Shown here in pieces: positions 6,457-9,993 of a DNA stretch of 9,993 nucleotides (positions within the stretch are counted from its first letter, which is position 1; the number at the start of each line of letters is the position of its first letter). Source of the DNA: Prevotellaceae bacterium (GTDB taxonomy: Bacteria; Bacteroidota; Bacteroidia; Bacteroidales; Bacteroidaceae); contig JAISIB010000129.1 in NCBI GenBank assembly GCA_031262265.1, forward strand, positions 1-9,993. The letters run 5' to 3'. The notes beneath the pieces are model-generated. The model ran no database searches, was not told the origin of the DNA, and saw only the letters and a program-made list of their open reading frames with translations. The position numbers and the translations under genes were made by a program.

Positions 6457-9400
6457 ATGCTAAATAAAATCATACACTTCTCACTCCATAACCGTCTGCT
6501 GGTGTTAGTCGCCGCCATGCTGTTGCTGATCGGCTGGCTATACACCACGATGCACACGGAGGTGGATGTTTTTCCAGACCTGAATGCTCCTACGGTGGTA
6601 GTTATGACCGAGGCCGGCGGTATGGCGACCGAAGAGGTGGAGCAACTGGTCACGTTCCCTATTGAAACGGCCGTAAACGGGGCAACGGGCGTGCGGCGCG
6701 TGCGTTCCTCTTCGACGACGGGCTTTTCTGTCGTCTGGGTCGAGTTCGATTGGGATACCGATATATACATTGCTCGTCAGATCGTCTCGGAAAAATTGCA
6801 AACCGTAGGCGATGATTTACCGCCGCAAGTCGGAAAGCCTACGCTCGGACCGCAGTCCTCTATCTTAGGAGAGATCTTAATTATAGGACTGACTGCGTCG
6901 GACAGCACTTCGTTGCAAGATTTGCGCACAATTGCCGACTGGACGATACGTCCGCGCTTACTTTCTGTGAGCGGCGTGGCGCAAGTGGCGGTATTGGGCG
7001 GTGATATCAAAGAATACCAGATTCTACTTTCGCCATCTCGCATGCGGCACTACGGCGTGTCGCTTGATGAAGTCATGACCGCCACGCGCGATATGAATAT
7101 AAACGCGAATGGCGGCGTATTGTACGAGTATGGGAATGAATACATCGTTCGTGGTGTGGCGGCGACAACGGATGTGGAAAAATTGGGCATGGCTTTTGTG
7201 AAGGAAGCCGCCAACGGACAACCGATTACGCTCGCCGATATTGCCGACGTACGCGTCGGTGCGAAAACGCCCAAATTGGGCGTCGCTTCCGAACGGGGAA
7301 AACCGGCCGTACTACTGACCGTCACGAAGCAACCGGCGACGGGGACGTTGGAATTGACTACCCGCTTGGAAGCAGCCTTAAAGGACGTACAAAGGAATAT
7401 GCCGTCAGACGTACATGTGTCTACCGATATATTTCGACAAAGCCGTTTCATCGAAAGTTCGATAGGCAATGTGCAGCGCGCCTTATTGGAGGGTGGCATT
7501 TTCGTGGTGATTGTCTTGTTCTTATTCTTGGGTAACGTGCGTACGACCGTCATTTCGCTGATTACGCTGCCGCTGTCGCTGTTAGTCTCCGTACTGGTGC
7601 TTCATTATGCGGGACTTACCATCAATACGATGAGTCTGGGTGGAATGGCGATTGCGATCGGTTCGCTGGTGGACGATGCCATTGTCGACGTAGAGAATGT
7701 TTTCAAGCGTTTGCGCGAGAATCGTGCGTTACCGATAGGCGAACGTTTGCCCGTCTTGGAAGTTGTGTTTCACGCATCCAAAGAAGTGCGTATGCCGATA
7801 CTCAATTCCACGTTTATTATTATTGTCGGATTCATACCGCTGTTTCTCCTATCCGGTATGGAGGGACGTATGCTGGTACCGTTAGGCATTGCTTTCATCG
7901 TGGCACTGGCTGCTTCTACGTTGATCGCTTTGACGCTGACTCCCGTACTATGTAGTTATTTATTAGGGGGACGCCGTGCGACGGAGCGTTCGTTGCGCGA
8001 ATCATCGGTAGCCGTCTTCTTGAAAAAGATTTATGCCCGTGCTCTGCAAGGAGCTTTGCGGTATCGCGCTTGGGTGCTCGGCACGGCAATAGCACTGTTT
8101 GCGGTAGCGTTAGCCTTGTTCTTTACGTTGGGACATAGCTTTCTTCCCGCATTCAACGAGGGTTCGCTGACGATCAACGTGAGTACGTTGCCGGGTATCT
8201 CACTCGAAGAATCCGATCGCATCGGTCGTCGGGCGGAAATGTTACTGCTCAGTATTCCCGAGATACAGACGGTGGCGCGCAAGACGGGACGTGCCGAATT
8301 GGACGAGCACGTGTTAGGCGTAAACGTTTCGGAGATAGAAGCACCGTTTACTTTGAACGGAATTTCTCGGAGTAAGTTCTTGCAACAAGTAAGGGAGAAA
8401 TTATCAGAACTAAGCGGCGCAAATATAGAAATCGGTCAGCCGATCAGCCATCGTATTGACGCGATGTTATCCGGTACGCGGGCGGGCATCGCAATCAAGG
8501 TGTTCGGAGCGGATTTGAATCGTCTGTATCAGATAGGCAACACGATTAAAACGAGCATCGAGGATGTCCCGGGCATAACCGACCTGAATGTCGAACAACA
8601 AGTGGAGCGTCCGCAGCTGACGCTTATACCTCGTCGTGAGTTGTTAGCCAAATATGGTATTTCCTTACCTGAGTTCGCCGAATTTGTAAGGGTGAGCCTC
8701 GAAGGAGAAGTAGTCTCGCAAGTATATGATGGAGGAAAACGCTTTGATCTGACGGTGAAAGCTACCGATAGCGACCGTGCTACGCGCAACGGAATCGCCG
8801 ATTTGTTACTGACGGCTGACGGCCGGCAAATACCGCTTTCGGAAGTGGCGGAAATACGGTCGGTAATGGGACCAAACACGGTCAATCGGGAAAATGTGCA
8901 GCGCAAACTGGTCGTTTCCGCCAATACTGCCGGTCGCGACATGCGTAGTGTGGTGAACGACATACAAGCGCGTATTGATTCCGAAGTTACATTGCCCGAG
9001 GGCTACCATATCGAATACGGCGGACAATTTGAGAGCGAACAATCAGCCAGTCGCACGTTATGGTTAGCTTCCGTCTTGGCTATTTTAGTCATATTCCTAC
9101 TTCTATTTATGGAGTTCCGTAGCGTAGCGCAATCGGCTATCATTCTGATCAACCTACCGCTGGCGTTGATTGGCGGCGTGTTTATGTTGCTGTTGACGGG
9201 CGCCGAATTGAGTATTCCCGCTATTATCGGATTTATTTCCTTGTTCGGTATCGCTACACGCAACGGTATGCTTTTAGTCAGCCATTACAATCACCTGAGA
9301 GACGAAGAAAAACTTTCGCCCATAGCATGTGTGATGCGCGGCTCACTGGATCGGTTGAACCCGATACTGATGACAGCTATTACTTCGGCTTTGGCCTTGG

Positions 9401-9561
9401 TTCCGCTGGCTGTGAACGGTGATTTGCCGGGTAATGAAATACAAAGCCCGATGGCGCAAGTCATTTTGGGAGGTTTGATTACCTCTACGCTTCTCAACGG
9501 ATTCATCGTTCCGATAGTCTATTTGTTGTTACAAACCCGTAAAGTTCAGAAACAAAGATGA
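6457..9561 (+). CDS. Heavy-metal efflux RND pump (CusA/CzcA family)
   Basis: Inner-membrane, proton-driven pump that would take metal ions from the periplasm or cytosol out through the adaptor and outer membrane channel. The 1034 residues match the HME-RND family: TM1 near 12-32, VDVFPDLNAPTVVV porter start, a TM2-TM6 bundle (about 340-500), a second porter half beginning near 560 with NEGSLTINVSTLPGIS, and a C-terminal TM bundle (about 865-1025). TM4 reads AIGSLVDDAIVDVEN, giving Ala400, Asp406 and Glu413; this is the CusA-like proton-relay pattern, whereas CzcA has a further Asp where Ala400 sits. The three CusA copper-site methionines (573, 623, 672) align with Asn574, Val624 and Ala669, while CusA Glu625 is kept as Glu626. 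Copper/silver export is therefore not supported, and the substrate is uncertain (Zn, Co, Ni or Cd are alternatives). The stop overlaps the next start (ATGA). Confidence 0.95.
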   Translation: MLNKIIHFSLHNRLLVLVAAMLLLIGWLYTTMHTEVDVFPDLNAPTVVVMTEAGGMATEEVEQLVTFPIETAVNGATGVRRVRSSSTTGFSVVWVEFDWDTDIYIARQIVSEKLQTVGDDLPPQVGKPTLGPQSSILGEILIIGLTASDSTSLQDLRTIADWTIRPRLLSVSGVAQVAVLGGDIKEYQILLSPSRMRHYGVSLDEVMTATRDMNINANGGVLYEYGNEYIVRGVAATTDVEKLGMAFVKEAANGQPITLADIADVRVGAKTPKLGVASERGKPAVLLTVTKQPATGTLELTTRLEAALKDVQRNMPSDVHVSTDIFRQSRFIESSIGNVQRALLEGGIFVVIVLFLFLGNVRTTVISLITLPLSLLVSVLVLHYAGLTINTMSLGGMAIAIGSLVDDAIVDVENVFKRLRENRALPIGERLPVLEVVFHASKEVRMPILNSTFIIIVGFIPLFLLSGMEGRMLVPLGIAFIVALAASTLIALTLTPVLCSYLLGGRRATERSLRESSVAVFLKKIYARALQGALRYRAWVLGTAIALFAVALALFFTLGHSFLPAFNEGSLTINVSTLPGISLEESDRIGRRAEMLLLSIPEIQTVARKTGRAELDEHVLGVNVSEIEAPFTLNGISRSKFLQQVREKLSELSGANIEIGQPISHRIDAMLSGTRAGIAIKVFGADLNRLYQIGNTIKTSIEDVPGITDLNVEQQVERPQLTLIPRRELLAKYGISLPEFAEFVRVSLEGEVVSQVYDGGKRFDLTVKATDSDRATRNGIADLLLTADGRQIPLSEVAEIRSVMGPNTVNRENVQRKLVVSANTAGRDMRSVVNDIQARIDSEVTLPEGYHIEYGGQFESEQSASRTLWLASVLAILVIFLLLFMEFRSVAQSAIILINLPLALIGGVFMLLLTGAELSIPAIIGFISLFGIATRNGMLLVSHYNHLRDEEKLSPIACVMRGSLDRLNPILMTAITSALALVPLAVNGDLPGNEIQSPMAQVILGGLITSTLLNGFIVPIVYLLLQTRKVQKQR

Positions 9562-9993
9562 AGAGATTCTATATAATACCGCTCGTGTGGGTATTGACTG
9601 TCGTTGTGGTATCCGCACAGTCGACTGACCCCATAACAAACGTTCTACTGCAAATCGCCGACCACAATCCGGAGGTTCGCGAAGCACGTTTGGCCGCTGA
9701 GGCAGCCAAGCAGGAATCCGGTGCCGGTAACAATTTGGCAGATCCGACGGTCTCGTACACGCGCCAATGGGGGAAACCGGAAGGAGCAACGTCGGAAGTG
9801 ATCACGGAATTGGAAGTTCTGCAATCATTCGACTTTCCAACGGCATATATCCAACGGAATAAACTGCATAACTTACAGAAAACGGTCTTCGACAGTGAGG
9901 CTGAGGCTGTTCGCCAACGTGTCTTGTTGCAAGCAAAAGAACTCTGTATTGACATTATAGCTTTGCGGCAGACACAAGTCTTGTTGCGCCGAC
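9558..9993 (+). CDS. TolC/CusC-like outer membrane efflux protein, 3' end outside window
   Basis: Start of the outer membrane channel subunit of the tripartite pump; 145 codons are present and the frame is open to the window end. Residues 1-20 form a signal peptide (hydrophobic PLVWVLTVVVVSA, likely cut before QS). The mature part has the outer-membrane-factor pattern: a helix with NPEVREARLAAEAAKQESG (about 38-56), NLADPTVSYTRQWG, then EVLQSFDFPTAYIQRNKL (about 86-103), a variant of the P-T-Y segment typical of Bacteroidota CusC-like proteins, followed by a long amphipathic helix. The ATG overlaps the pump stop codon (ATGA), so translation is probably coupled and the protein belongs to the same efflux complex. 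No lipobox is visible, unlike E. coli CusC. Confidence 0.9.
   Translation, partial: MKRFYIIPLVWVLTVVVVSAQSTDPITNVLLQIADHNPEVREARLAAEAAKQESGAGNNLADPTVSYTRQWGKPEGATSEVITELEVLQSFDFPTAYIQRNKLHNLQKTVFDSEAEAVRQRVLLQAKELCIDIIALRQTQVLLRR

Noticed and set aside
7050..7553. 167-codon open frame on the minus strand inside the RND pump gene
   Set aside because: Antisense shadow of a strongly conserved pump sequence; low-complexity Ser/Thr-rich product with no family motif.
9569..9955. 128-codon minus-strand open frame at the right edge
   Set aside because: Opposite the TolC-like gene, whose signal peptide, ATGA coupling and family motifs are convincing; the antisense product has no recognisable features.

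Overview
The window looks like chromosomal DNA of a Bacteroidota, most likely Bacteroidales. Protein sequences read as Bacteroidales-type throughout (Lon, Tgt, the LptF/LptG permease and a CusC/CusB/CusA-like metal pump). Start codons lack recognisable Shine-Dalgarno sequences. One intergenic region carries a TAnnTTTG promoter box, which is typical of the phylum. Base composition looks close to balanced GC. Genus cannot be fixed from the sequence alone.

Left block (1-4167, + strand): three tightly packed housekeeping genes. The 3' three-quarters or so of lon (its 5' end lies before the window) overlaps tgt by an ATGA junction, and a LptF/LptG-type permease follows 7 bp later. They probably share a transcript and link protein quality control, tRNA queuosine modification and LPS export only by position, not by pathway. 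Immediately after, on the opposite strand and with stop codons 1 bp apart, lies a gene for a single-domain response regulator (4169-4573).

Right block (4574-9993, + strand): a heavy-metal efflux operon. It starts from a 115-bp AT-rich divergent region with a good Bacteroides-type -7 box. The genes, in order, are a small secreted His/Cys-rich protein (4689-5138), a lipoprotein periplasmic adaptor with a strongly His-rich N-terminus (5232-6431), an HME-family RND pump (6457-9561) and the start of a TolC/CusC-like outer membrane factor (9558 onward, cut by the window edge). Together the last three would form a tripartite pump moving metal ions across the cell envelope; the small protein and the adaptor tail look like metal-binding feeders or buffers. 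The pump has the CusA-like TM4 pattern but lacks CusA's three copper-binding methionines, and its partners use histidine rather than methionine, so the metal is uncertain.

There is no non-coding stretch longer than about 115 bp, and I saw no tRNA, rRNA, CRISPR array, insertion sequence or phage gene. Nothing here is clearly a new system; the points most worth a second look are the His/Cys-rich protein, the atypical metal-site residues of the pump and the loss of the zinc cysteines in Tgt.
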